64,000 nt of DNA. Origin: Tigriopus japonicus. Lineage: Eukaryota; Arthropoda; Copepoda; Harpacticoida; Harpacticidae. This document shows positions 29,090 through 40,700 of the stretch, piece by piece. The notes under the pieces were generated by a model. The model worked only from the letters and a program-made list of their open reading frames with translations, made no database searches and was not told where the DNA came from. The stretch covers positions 12,718,954 through 12,782,953 of the forward strand of contig CM021312.1 in assembly GCA_010645155.1 (NCBI GenBank). Direction: 5' to 3'. Numbering within the stretch: the stretch's first letter is position 1; each line of letters starts with the position of its first letter. The position numbers and the translations under genes are program-made.

Positions 29090-29620
29090 CAGGGTGTCCC
29101 TTCTAAATTGAGACTGAAAGTGTCCTGCCTTTATTGCGTTGGCTTACTTTTAGTTTAAGCAAAATGTTTTTTTACCCTTTTGTCAATATTTTTTGTTTAC
29201 AACAATTTTTTTGTTGGACAATTCAAAATTTGCGAAAATGGCCTCTGAACTTCCCTACTCACCAACAAAATGGGGCTCCTTTTCAAATCGATCATATCGA
29301 TATGATCGACAAGACAATCATTTCGGCTAGTCCAAAGTTTTTGTAAAGATGTCTTTTATCATTTGTGGGGCAAGGATGAATGTTGTCATTCATCTCATCT
29401 CGGAAGGCCTGGTGCGTGCTTTTGTTGCACTGCAGTTGGAAGATTCAAGGCCGTGGTGAAGACCAATGGTGGCCATTTTGAAAATTGAGAAATTATTTGT
29501 CCATGCATGGCATCTGGGATTGTAATGATGTGATGACACTATTGATTGAGTTGATTGAGTCACTATTGTAAATGAGTTATGATGAAAAACCCTGCGTCTC
29601 AATTTAGACGTTACACTCTG
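29090..29620 (+). mobile_element. Mariner-like element 2, internally deleted
   Basis: The ends CAGGGTGTCCCTTCTAAATT and the inverse of AATTTAGACGTTACACTCTG are each flanked by TA. On the plus strand the last codons before the TGA at 29486-29488 read RFKAVVKTNGGHFEN, a C-terminus typical of Tc1/mariner-type transposases. The N-terminal and DDE regions are missing or shredded, so it is non-autonomous. Confidence 0.82.
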
Positions 29621-29748
29621 TATAACATTTGCTTTGATCCAGGTGATTATCGCAGACCAAACACCAATCACCATAATAATGTGCAATGTACAAAAATCTC
29701 TATGGAAATATTAATGACTTGATGATGAATATTTTGCCTACCCAACAC

Positions 29749-29837
29749 GAGCAAGGTCTCATTTGCAGAACAACATTACTCCAAATCCTAATTCTTATCC
29801 CCAGCTTCCCATTCCAAAGAAATTTAGTGGTTCTTGG
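29749..29837 (+). repeat. Fragment of MITE family I
   Basis: GCAAGGTCTCATTTGCAGAA through AAATTTAGTGGTTCTTGG matches the right portion of the copies at 6941 and 53141. Confidence 0.55.
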
Positions 29838-29978
29838 TGAAGCCAAAGATCCGGCTTCTTATTTCTGAAATATTTTGTGTTAGAAGCGCTGTCATTTTCA
29901 ACTCAAAGTTAATGTCACTTGCCTTTTGAAGAGTCTGGTAGGGGAAGGCTTTTTGACCCTAAACCTAAAACTGATCAC

Positions 29979-30560
29979 TAGGGCCCGGAATAATATGTGC
30001 AAAAAAGTGACAAAATATCCAATATATATTTTCTTCAAAAGGCCAAAATATATTGAAAAAAGCCGGATATTGAAGAAATGTTTTTTTTTGACATGGCCAT
30101 TATTTAGTATTTTTGTCTTTGTGCGCATATTTTCCACAATTGTTTCTGGTGAATTTGATATATTGTGCAGTTTTTGGAGGCCTACTTGAATGAAATTGAT
30201 TCAAAAAAACAATTTTCAGTTTTCCTCAATAAATGGCGCAATTTTTTTTTCGTGTATGACAGTAGTTTTGCTTGTGAATGTCAAATTTCAAGACAAATGC
30301 GATTTTGTAGCGGTTTTTGTATTTTGGGTTCATATTTGGTAAGCCCTACTGAGCATTGATCGTTCATTTATTTCCTCAATTTTGCCTGAAATATTTTTTT
30401 GACTCAAATATCAGATAAAATATATATATTAAAAAACCCTAACCTAACCTAAAATATTTATTTTTCCCTTGAAATAAGCAAAATATTTGAAAAATCGAGG
30501 AAAAAGGGAAAAATATTTTTCAATATTTTTATATTTTAAAAAAATTATTTCCGGGCCTTA
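29979..30560. mobile_element. hAT-like element, 582 bp
   Basis: Ends TAGGGCCCGGAATAAT and ATTATTTCCGGGCCTTA are inverted. CTGATCAC and CTTATCAC flank it, an 8-bp duplication with one mismatch. The interior is rich in AAAATATT and its inverse, and has no coding capacity. Confidence 0.82.
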
Positions 30561-30882
30561 CTTATCACTAGTTCTTGTCGTAGACCCTGCCTAGAAGATC
30601 CATCGAGTGTGCATTCATTGGCTTTTCCCCTTCTCATTCGCCGTTATCTGTCGCTGATTTCGCGGTTCTCGAAAGGGCGAGAAAGCCTGCGGCAAATCGC
30701 AAAATGCGAGGTAAAACACAGTTAGCGTTGACAAGGTTTCTTGGGAGCAAAATTGGCACAAAAATCAGTAGCGATTGGGACTTCTTTGAAGTAAGATTTC
30801 AGCTCTAAAATTTTAAGTGACAGCGACTCTGTCAGGTCCTCAGTGTTAACCGTTCACTAACAAGAACTTGTTCCTTTTCAGG

Positions 30883-33800
30883 ATGTTGCGATATGTTCAG
30901 TTATTGTTGATTATTATATTTGTCGGCTTGGGCGTCGTGAATTCAAGAGGCTCAAAGTTCTCGAACACAGAAACGGACAGAGAGGGAAAACTTCGTAAGT
31001 TCTAACGACTTCTCTTTTTGCCACAAATCATTAAAAGGGATTCTTCCAAACAAAAGATTGAAAGTCAAAATTCGTGTTGGGGGCTGCAAAAACTTTTTGC
31101 GGTTAAGAGAGACGGGACTTCAAAGCAAAAAAAAAATCATTATGTCGTCCAGTATGTTGGAGTAGGATGTTTTCTATATAATAATTTCTTGAAAATGCAA
31201 TACAGTCCATTTTTTTCCCGAAAAATAAATGACCGCTCTGTTAAGAATGAAGGATAACTTTGTACACAAAAAATAATTGCCACCATGCAGCCAGACACTC
31301 GAAATATCTTTATGTTCTCAAAGTAAGAAATATTCGTTTAGTTATTTAGTTTTCCCTTCTGCTTTTAGTATCCCTCTTTCAAATAATCAGGTAAGAATCA
31401 AATGCCGTTGGGTAGTAATTTAGTACTTCCACAATTTTTAAAATTAGAAAAGCAGTCGAAATTTCGTTTTCGGTTTCGGTTTACCGAAAGAAAAAGAGTA
31501 TCGTTGAAGGGACACTATTTTGCAACTTCTCGTACTTTTTTTTGTCAATAATGCCCTAAATACTGTCTATGGCCGATTTTTCTCTATCAATTTGGTATCA
31601 ATTCCCTTGTCGAGTTTTCATGTTCAATGTTTTTTCCTAGATTCCCGAACGAACCCTGCATTGGACAAGCTAGCAAGAACGGAACTTGTTACACTGCTGA
31701 TGAATGTACCTCAAAAGGAGGCACCAATGCCGGAACTTGTGCCCAAGGTTACGGTGTTTGCTGCACTTGTAAGTTTTATTGTTGGAACACTCTTTGTTTT
31801 CCTGGACTGATGATTCAATTACATTTCAGTTACCGAAAACTGTGGTGCCACTTCCAATGAAAATTGCACTTACTTTGAGTCATCCGGAGGTGAAATTGGC
31901 GCTTGCAGCCTGAAGATCTGTCCTTGTAGTGATAACATTTGTCAAGTAAGTTGGCGTCTTTTCAGCGTGTTTCCGTAGACTTTTTGGTTTATACGAACTA
32001 TGAACTTATGAAGATCTTGCAAGGTGCTCAATAAAACGGATCCCCAAACTGGATCATCTAGATTTGTGACTGACCACTTGAAATAACATCAACTCAACTA
32101 CTGGTGATTTATCAAACGCTTGACTTGGAAAATCAAAAAGGGCATTTTCCCATCAGGCCCAATGTTCGGGTGAAACTGTTTTTTTCGCCTGAATATTGGA
32201 CCTAATAATGATGCCTATTCCCATGCCCCCGTTTTTTGAGATAGATAGAGCTATGAATTGAGAAAATGTGCAAAGTTTTTTTGACTCTGGAAGTGTGTTT
32301 GCTTTCCAGACAGTCAAAATGGTATCAAATGCAAGATTAACCATCTATGCACCATAATTAAGTAATGTTTATACAAAAGTGTTTTATTAAAAAGCCTACT
32401 TTTCTAGTAACGGGTTGTTCTATCGGTAGATGGCGGTAGTAAAACCTTTCTTTCAAGGTATGTGACGTTAATTGGAACGTGAGAATGAAAAGGCACGTAT
32501 TTTACGCACTGATAACTATCGTAGACCATTTTGATCAATCTTTTATAACATATTAAGGATTTTAAATCATGATTTGTTGTTTCGTTTTTAATGAATCATC
32601 CTGTAGGGGACCGAGACCACAGAACAAATCACTTTCTTCGGTAGGTGTTTTTTTTACGCCCGAGAAGTCGTTTATGTTTTTTAAAGAGACTAAGATTTTA
32701 AAGTTGAAAGTACTGGCACGTTGTTTAAATCCTGTTAATTAGTGCACGTGCAAAACAGCCAATGTAACGTCGCTTAAGAAATTGTCGCTGTTTATTCAAC
32801 TTGTGGTCTACACACAAACATGTTAAATCTCTTTCAGCTTCGCTTGGATTTCAACCAATTCATGATCACAGGGCCCTCTACATCCACTATTAGTGTCAGT
32901 CAACATAAAGGCGGAGTTATTGGGGCACCCGGAGCAACCAAACCCATTTCACTAGCATCCCGTTGTCTGACTGACACCTTCTCCGTTCTCTCACCCTCTG
33001 GACAAGCTCCGCCTACAATCTGCGGCATCAACACGGGCGAACATAGTATGAAAAATACCAAGTATCTAATATATTTCCTTGAGATCCTGTCTCTCTGAGG
33101 CTTTTTTATATTTTCAGTGTATGTGGACTCGAGTGACAATTGTAACGACTTGGTGTTCCAATTGGGAAACACAGCCCAAGGAACGGGCGTTGGACAACGT
33201 CAATGGAGTATCAAGGTATTCATTAGGGTTCAGATCGGCCATGAACCGACTCAGTATCGGACCGGGTCTGAGCTCATCGTGAGTCGGATCCAGAAACTCA
33301 GGAACGGATCCGGAGTCGCCTTTTAAAAATTAGATGAAAGTTATTTTATTTGTTTTATTTTTTTGCGGATTTTTTATTACCGCTACAAGAAATGTTATTC
33401 CCTGTAAATTGAAGGTTTTCTCCCGACAGCTTCAATCCGACCCCCAACAGGATTCGAACCTACGCCGTCTGGGGAAGCAATTACATTCGGCAATTTTAAG
33501 AACGCGCTAGTACGCGTGGCCACTCTGGCTTCCTTAATTTGAAGTTTGGATGCTCAACTTTATCTCTCTTCCCAAGTTAACTTTCTTTTTTTTACTTTTT
33601 CTTTTAAAAAATGTTTCCGTGGTAAACATATTCCCATTTTAAAATAGTCATTGATTGATCTTGAAAAGCGTGATAAGAAATGCAATGATGTTATAAAATC
33701 TTTCCGTAAGTCTCCATGCGAGCAGAATCTAATCCGATCCGAATCTGAGCTGGATCCAAAATTTTGATTTTGGTTCCGGTTTCGAACCGTTTCGATCCAA

Positions 33801-36800
33801 AAAGCCCGGAACCACAAAAACTTGGCCCAACCCATCCTTGGAACTTTTGAAGAACATCAACTTGTGAGAAAAAAATGCTTTCAGTTTTGCATTAAGTTTT
33901 AAGGGAATTCGATTAGCAGAGAACTCGTTTTTATACATGTTCAGTATAACCTCTCTGTTTCAGATTACGCAATATTCTTGCAATTTCCTTAATTTGGCTC
34001 CCGATGGTTGTACCCAATACTTTTTTGGAGCCACCTCAGACACTGTTCAAACCTTCAATTATGTTGGTGGACAACATTTGGCTAACCAAGACCAAAACAT
34101 TTGTATCAGGTGAACTAAAAGGACCATGAGGTCATCTATTTTGCTAAAAGAGATTGGACATTCGCACCCAAATGTGGCATCTCTTTCAAAGTATTTGAAT
34201 TCAAATTGCTGTATCCGAGGTTGGTTCATAGATTTCTGAACTACTTGATGTCAGAAACTGACCAAGGTAAAATAGAACAAAGGACGAACTCCTGTGAATT
34301 TTCACAAACTGGTTTAGTTTATTACACTGTTTTACCGTCCACGTGGTCATTCGTCTGACAGGCATTCATTAGCTTAGAAATCTATGGCTGCAAAAGAAAC
34401 GGAACGTTAATTTGTTTCATTTTTGGAAACTAAATTTACACGACGGAAATACCCATTTTTTGGTTGGAAAAAAATCCTTTCCGGTTAATGTCTCGTCAGT
34501 TCAGTATCTAGAATACCTCAAGATAAAGTTTGATGGTCACCATTTGTGATGGACCGAAAGCGCTTTCGGCCGAAATTACGGCCGAAATTTCGGTTTCGGT
34601 TTCGGTTATGCCTATCGAAACCGAAAGCAGACATGCAGCATAAAGGACGGAGTTTGACTACAAAATCGAAAAAAAATTCGTCCCAAAACCACTGAAATTT
34701 ATGTTTCACGATTTTTCAAAATCTACGCCCTACCCCCAACATCGAACTCATGAGCAATTTAATTTTTAAGGTGGATTTTGTGTTTACACAATTTTGTAGT
34801 CAGCTGCTTTCGGTCTCGGTTTCGGTGAAGCCCTTTCGGTCCATCACTAGTCACCATAAAACTTCACTGATGCATAAACTCACACATTTGTATCGCGACT
34901 TTCTCTTTTTTAATGCAGACGTGAACGGGGAAATTGCCGGATCTGTTATTTGGCGGTTATGGAGTCGGACTTCATGACCTCAGGGGCTACTACAAAGATG
35001 GCTTTTGCAAAGGTTAGTACTCCTGTTCTTTTAGAAATGCCCACTTTTGCCGCTCTAGCTATTAAATATGATTTCCCGAAAAATGAGTGGCTCAACTGGA
35101 TTACGAGGCTAATGGCAACAATTACGATTTCCGGTGGGAACAATTCAAATATATTTGCCCGCGAATAAGACCTTTCTTTTCTATTGTTAGGTAGACAATG
35201 CATTTCAAGTTTCAGTTTAATGGGCTGCCTTAGAGAAAAGTTATGCTTTCTCAAAGCCCTGGGCTGAAGCAAGGATGACTCAACGAAAGATATATTACAG
35301 AATACTACTTAAGGCCTAGTTACTACAATGAAAATTCAACGGAGTCCTTGCTGAAGAGGGCATTTAATGGATGAGCTTGCAAAAATGACCAGAAGAGGGC
35401 TACTTTACTTAGCTCTTATTGGGAGTTTACAAGGACCTCGAAAGACCTGGATGTCTCGGCTTTTTAAGACGCTTATCAAATTCTGGGCTAGTTGGAGAAA
35501 AATCTAATTAAACAAGTTTTTAATTTAAAGCTCACATGCTTAATTTCAACTTGATGGGCTGAAATGCATAGCTCTTTGCAGCAACAATCGTTCAAAAGTT
35601 CAGTTTGTTTCTCGCTTCCGCGCGTGACTGTAACAAAGTTCAAAACGTTGTTTCTAGCAAACGGACGAATGTATCATGCTGAATTAAGCCAACGACATCC
35701 TTCAGTGCTTGTCTTGATCTTATCAAAAATAAAAATCTTGAATGGACTTCGATTTATGAAAGATCCACAGCTGAACGTCTGAGGGGACCTTCCATGTCGT
35801 ACGTTTTCCCTGGATTTTACACTGTCTTTGAGTGGGCGTAACATTTGAGTCTAATAAAAATTCAATTGTTTATGGCGCAATAAGCATAACTCAAAAAATG
35901 ATTTTTTTTTTTCTTAGAATCTGAATCAAACCCTTCTTTGGGTTGCCCAAGATCACAGCTGACATAAAAGTGTGCGATCCCAGCTCTTTTAAACCCCTCT
36001 TGACGAGCTCCAATTCCATTTTCAGCCTTCTTCGTGTTGTGGATATGGATCGGGAGGAACTGGCACCAAATTTGACTGTGTCATCATTCCTGGGGCTCTG
36101 AATCCCGCCATGTTGTCTAAGCAAGGCATGTTCAGCCAGTTCTGTGGACGATCGGCCGGAATCCAAAACACTGTTTCCACAACTGCATCCATGATGTCAA
36201 AAACCATTTGCAGTAAGTACAAAGTTCCGGTGTGTTAGATGTTGGAATTCACTAGTGATGGGTTTCGAACCGGGAGTGCTGCCATTTTTTACTCGGAAGT
36301 TTATCATTGTTGATTAGGGCAGGTTGTATTGAACGTTTTCAAAAAGACCTAAACAGGGACCAATTTGGCAACACTCGAACTAGTTCGATTTCGAGTTCCA
36401 TCAGTAGCTATACTTTTGGATTTCGAGTTGGCAGTGCTGCCATATTTTATGACGTCTCTAGTTGAGAAGATTAGTTGGGGGTCAACTTTTTGACCTTAAA
36501 ATCCAAAGTGGCAAAACTCGGCCAAAAATCCAACTCGAAACCCATCAGTAGAATTCACTGGATTCTTCAGGCATTGTACCAAGTCCGATCTGGACACATC
36601 CCTAGTCTTGAGTCTCAAACTGGAATATCGAACAGGATGTAGTATATTCTTGAGCTCCATTCGACGAATTTCTTTGATTTTTCAGGTGACAGACAGCCTT
36701 TCAACATCCGTTTCTTGTCCGACTCGTTCGAAGGGGACATGGAAATCTTGATGGGCGTTATGGCTGGCTTCAAGTTGACTTACATCCAAACCTCTAATGG

Positions 36801-36813
36801 TTGCAATAACTAA
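30883..36813 (+). CDS. Secreted CUB-domain protein, complete, ten exons
   Basis: Exons: 30883-30994, 31369-31390, 31641-31768, 31830-31945, 32838-33045, 33118-33215, 33964-34109, 34919-35012, 36026-36212, 36686-36813 (TAA). Every junction is GT-AG and in phase, giving 412 residues. Residues 1-21 are a signal peptide. SLFQIIRFPNEPC (39-51), a motif common before CUB domains in arthropods, is assembled across the microexon. A cysteine-rich linker follows (C51 to about C92). CUB-type sequence runs from about 92 to 240 (ICQLRLDFNQF, PTICGINTGEHMYVD) and again from about 270 to 412 (SSCCGYG, NIRFLSDSF). CUB modules bind protein or glycan partners extracellularly; the ligand is unknown. The ATG follows directly on an acceptor (TTCCTTTTCAG|G), so a 5' UTR exon lies upstream. 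A second copy is at 57243-63449, inverted. Confidence 0.92.
31369..31390 (+). other. 22-nt microexon of the CUB gene
   Basis: A TTCTGCTTTTAG acceptor precedes 22 nt ending ATCAG, followed by GTAAGAATC. Without it exon 1 (phase 1) cannot join exon 3, and with it the frame reads continuously through the conserved SLF..I.RFPN motif. Confidence 0.88.
33222..33838. mobile_element. Possible hAT-like element carrying the SINE
   Basis: The left part has repeated GATCCG-rich sequence (CGGATCCAGAAACTC, CCGGATCC), and the right part ends CTTGGCCCAACCCATCC, whose inverse GGATGGG is a hAT-type start. The tRNA-derived SINE lies between. I could not define both termini or a duplication. Confidence 0.35.
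33345..33533 (-). mobile_element. tRNA-derived SINE, minus copy
   Basis: Reverse complement of the element at 49644, with the same GGTTCGAATCC-type B box, GCCAGAGTGG A box and GAAGCTGTCGGGAGAAA body. The A-rich tail appears on the plus strand as poly(T) at about 33345. It lies in CUB intron 6. Confidence 0.82.
34544..34849. mobile_element. hAT-like MITE family J, copy 2
   Basis: The 306-bp element ends TTGTGATGGACCGAAAGCG and CTTTCGGTCCATCACTA, with exact 8-bp duplications GTCACCAT on both sides. It lies in the intron before CUB exon 8. Its size equals that of copy 1, although the interiors differ in many positions. Confidence 0.92.
36253..36550. mobile_element. hAT-like MITE family B, full length
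   Basis: Ends TAGTGATGGGTTTCGAACC and the inverse CAACTCGAAACCCATCAGTA, flanked by exact 8-bp duplications GAATTCAC. The 298-bp element sits in the intron between CUB exons 9 and 10. Its centre has the palindrome GAACTAGTTC. Confidence 0.93.
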
Positions 36814-36996
36814 AACACCTTAAGAACTGATCGCAATCCAAAAACCCAAATCAATCGCTCAACTGACATCATCTCATGCAAAGATCCTCGCCATTCACCT
36901 TCAGAGGATCAATACCAACGCTTATCAAAATCTTCAATGGGTTGTTTATGGCAACCCTTATTAAGTTAAGGAATTTTTGTAACCACTGACTATTGA

Positions 36997-37002
36997 AATA
37001 AA
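36997..37002 (+). terminator. Polyadenylation signal of the CUB gene
   Basis: AATAAA, 184 nt after the stop. The inverted paralogue has AATAAA about 190 nt after its stop, and the UTR sequence between is recognisably related. Confidence 0.75.
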
Positions 37003-37546
37003 ATAGATATGTTGCTCGATAAATTACATTGGTTTCTTTTCTTGACCCAAATTCAAAAATCAGCAAATACACACTCATAAAAATAAGAAGACTAGTTGGA
37101 GTTCACTTAAAACTCATCGGTACGAAAGACACAAGTGTTATTTAAGGTCAGAAAAGGCACAAAATAGAATGGTTTGATAAAAGTAAAGGCAATCCTTTTC
37201 TTCCTGAGTAACTAAAAATGAATGAAAAACTCTTTTTCTACTAAGTGATTTGTAAGTTTTGTTGTTGACATTTCATTGATACAATCAACAGAGAAAAGTT
37301 ATTTTCTCTCGTGTTTTTGATTAGTCTTGTGAAATCTTATTTAGAATAAGTCAACAAATTTGAAAAAAACGAGATCAAAATGATGTAATAATGCGTCCCA
37401 AAACACACACAAGATAACACAGTGAATATGTACAAGTAGTGTATGTTTTCGATAAACTCCAAGACTTTTCCAGTTTTCTTTGCCAGGACATAATCACTAA
37501 AGTAAAATTACATTTGATGAAGTTTAAACGTCATTTCTTGTACATT

Positions 37547-37552
37547 TTTATT
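37547..37552 (-). terminator. Candidate polyadenylation signal of the Argonaute gene
   Basis: AATAAA on the minus strand about 190 nt beyond the stop codon. Choice of this site is an inference from distance. Confidence 0.4.
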
Positions 37553-37739
37553 TGGCGTTTAAAAATACAAACCAACAAAACTGTCCATTTTTGTGTTGGT
37601 TTCTTCAAAATTTGTTCCAATTTTATGGAAATTGGACGTATTACGTCAATACTAAAATTAAAGGATGGAGAATTTTGATGCCTACAGTTTTGGTACAATC
37701 CAAGTCAATAATCTAAAACTATCCGTTCTCACTAGTTTT

Positions 37740-40700
37740 TTAAACGAAATTGTTTGTCAATTTGGTTTCAGTGAGTTTTTGTAAAGCCTTACTATCAATA
37801 CTTTGGCCTTTTTCCTGAAGGGCAAGGTAATAGCATTTGGCTCTCTCAGCAGCCAAATGGGCGTAGTAAGTTGGAGCTGGATAGCTCACACTTCTCTCGC
37901 ATCTGGAATAGATGTGACATAAGTAGAAGGTCAATTTTTGAAGTTCGTCCGAGCTCATGTCCCAATCATCCCACAACTTGTGGTAGCAGGTTGGCTTGGT
38001 CGTCCCCTGAAACAAGAAGTAACCGTTTTCATTGCTCGAACAACCAACAAATTGGGAAGGACATGTGTTTTGGTTATATGAGTCCATTTCAATTAACCAG
38101 GTTGGACCCTTTCATGGAATTGGTTATCCAATCGCCAATTGATTCTCCGATTATCCGATAGACTTGGGATTGAACCTATGTACCCAAGCGCATCTTATTT
38201 ATTAACTGTGCCAAAACCATCTTCCTTTGGTTTATTATACGCGTAGTTAAGAAATTAGAGGATTAATATGGCAAGGCATCTTTAAGCATACCTGTGTCAA
38301 TTACTCTTCACATGGAGTCAATGATGATCATGATGAACTTGGTTTGAAATGTAATTGAATTTAAATTATTGTTGCGAGGTTCAAACGTAAATTCTGTTTT
38401 CATGTTTATTTTCAATGTACAAGTTATAACTTAAAGTTGGATGACAATTAACTACCCTACTACATAATACTTATTTTTCGAGCTTAGATTCCCTTTTGAA
38501 TCCAGTTCTCAGTTTTCAATCCAAAAAAAAGGTCGCTAGAAGTCGCTTCTAACCAAATTAATGAAGGTGGTTAACAATTGGTAGTTAGATGATCAATGTG
38601 TTTGGAAATGACAGTTATTTTAAGTTCATGTTCAATTACAAGTGGTTAAAGGTCAATGTAGAGCTAAAGCGTAGTTAATTAATCATTTTGTCTTATGTTT
38701 ATATGCCACTCAAAAACGCAATGTGCAATAGTAAGAGCATTGGTAAACGAGAAGATGTAAAAGTAGACAAGAAATAAAACACACACGATGAAAATCCACA
38801 AATATCACACATCAACACAATCCAGGTAAAAGGGAGAAGACAATGATGATAATATGTACGGAGACAATAGCAATAGTAGGATTATTGTGATGATGAGAGA
38901 GAAAGAAAAAAATACTTTTTAGGCAAGATTTTTTAAAGATTTTTTAAGATTGCAATGGTCATTCATCAGTTTTGGACACTTTAAGCGCCTAAATGAATGG
39001 TGTTGGAACTCCTGATAGTACATGAAGTGTTTTTTCTGATGAATTTTGGCATGGATCATGTCTGAATCACCTTTTCAGTAGTCAGATTTCCATGCCAATT
39101 TGAAAGGGTTTTGACCAATAAATTCGACCAAAACCCACCACAGATCCATTAACAAGACTCAGTCAACATTTGAGGCACTTTAGTTTTTTCAAAACTGATG
39201 AATGACCGTTGCAATCTTTAAAAATATGTGTATCATAGGAATTGCGAACTGTTGCCGTAAGAAATCCACTAGATGGCGCACTTTATGACCGTACTCTTTT
39301 TTCATAGTGCTCTAGGTTAAACCGGTTGATTTCAGCGCTCCTTGTCGTCTGATTTTGACAGAGTTGCCAGATCGAAGGCTTTGAAAGCCACTTTTTGGCA
39401 AACCATTAAAATTTTTATTCCAGTATTTCTTCCATGTGATATTATGTTTTGAAAATTGCCCATTGTTTTGGGAAAAATATGGCTGTCGCAAGTGGCGCTG
39501 ATGTTGAAGCTGATATTATGCATGTATAATAACATGAAATTACTCCTAGTTCAAAGGTAGTTAACTGCACTCGCAATTGCTTGGAAGTGTATCTTAAATT
39601 TAAGCATTTTCAATAACAAGATACTACCGTTGGGCGTGGCGTTCAAGTACCCACCTGAATACCCTCATGAGAGGCCAAGAAAAAGTTGTGCTCTGTTGGA
39701 TGGGTGATTTCTTGATCCACCACAGTCCCAGGCATCACATTTCCGCTCTTGAGCATGGTCTCCCTGGGGTTCTCGGGAAACATCCGGGTCTTGTGGCGCT
39801 TCTGGGCGACAATAAAAACAATATGGGGCTGGTAACCCTCCTCCAAGGAGGCGCAAGCTCGTCGAATGGCAGAAAGTTCCTTGTTCAATACATCCTGAAA
39901 TTGTCCCTCAGACACTCCATCGCGATAATATACAATTGTGGAGGGCTTTTGCTTTTTTTTGTAGAACAAGTGGAATTTCATCAACAGACTCTTGGCCATC
40001 CGTTCTGTTTCCTCAATGACCTCCACCACTTGACCTCGACGTTGCAGGCTGAGTTCCAGGTTGTAAACGGAAGCCTTGGCATCTTGAGAGCCAACTAGGG
40101 CAGCAATGGATGGCATTTCATTCGTTTTGTCTGGTGATGGATGTGTCACATCACCTCCCATGATCATGCACGGCTTGTGCATCCAAACGGGGATGGATGC
40201 CTTATCCAAAGACAAATTGGTCCCACCCAACTTCGAGTTTATTTTCAAGCAGATGTTGTGCAGTGTTGCCATTTGCTGTTTCTCGACATTCTTCTTGAGC
40301 ACAAATTGGGTCGGAATATTAAGGACCATGTCTCCATAATGCTTAAGGAGGTTATACTCATTGGTTCCTCGACTATCCACTATCACCATAATCAGATCAG
40401 GTTTCTTCTTTTTATCCTTTTCAACATCATCGACAAGAGCCTTGAACTTGTTCTCCAATTCTTCAGGAGTGAGACCTCTGCTTTCAAAGGTATGATATTT
40501 AGGATAATCGACATTGAGCCCTCTTTTCTGGCCTTCCTTATATAGAATGTCCACAAAGTTTTCCAAAATCCGATGGGATAACCTTGAGCTCATATTGAGC
40601 ACACCCCAATGGGTAAGTGAAGCACATTTCAAGAAATTGTATTTTCCCAGCCATTTTCCGCATTTGGGCGAATCGTCTCCAGTTTCTTGTCCACTTTGAT

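Noticed and set aside
30438..30452. Three CCTAA units, the arthropod telomere repeat
   Set aside because: Only 15 bp long and inside a hAT-like element, so there is no support for an interstitial telomere.
33079..33326. Two plus-strand frames running past CUB exon 6
   Set aside because: Only 33118-33215 is exon, and the rest is intron read-through beyond a good GTATTC donor.
39667..40545. Several plus-strand open frames opposite the Argonaute exon
   Set aside because: They mirror a strongly coding minus-strand exon and show no motif, so they are antisense shadows.
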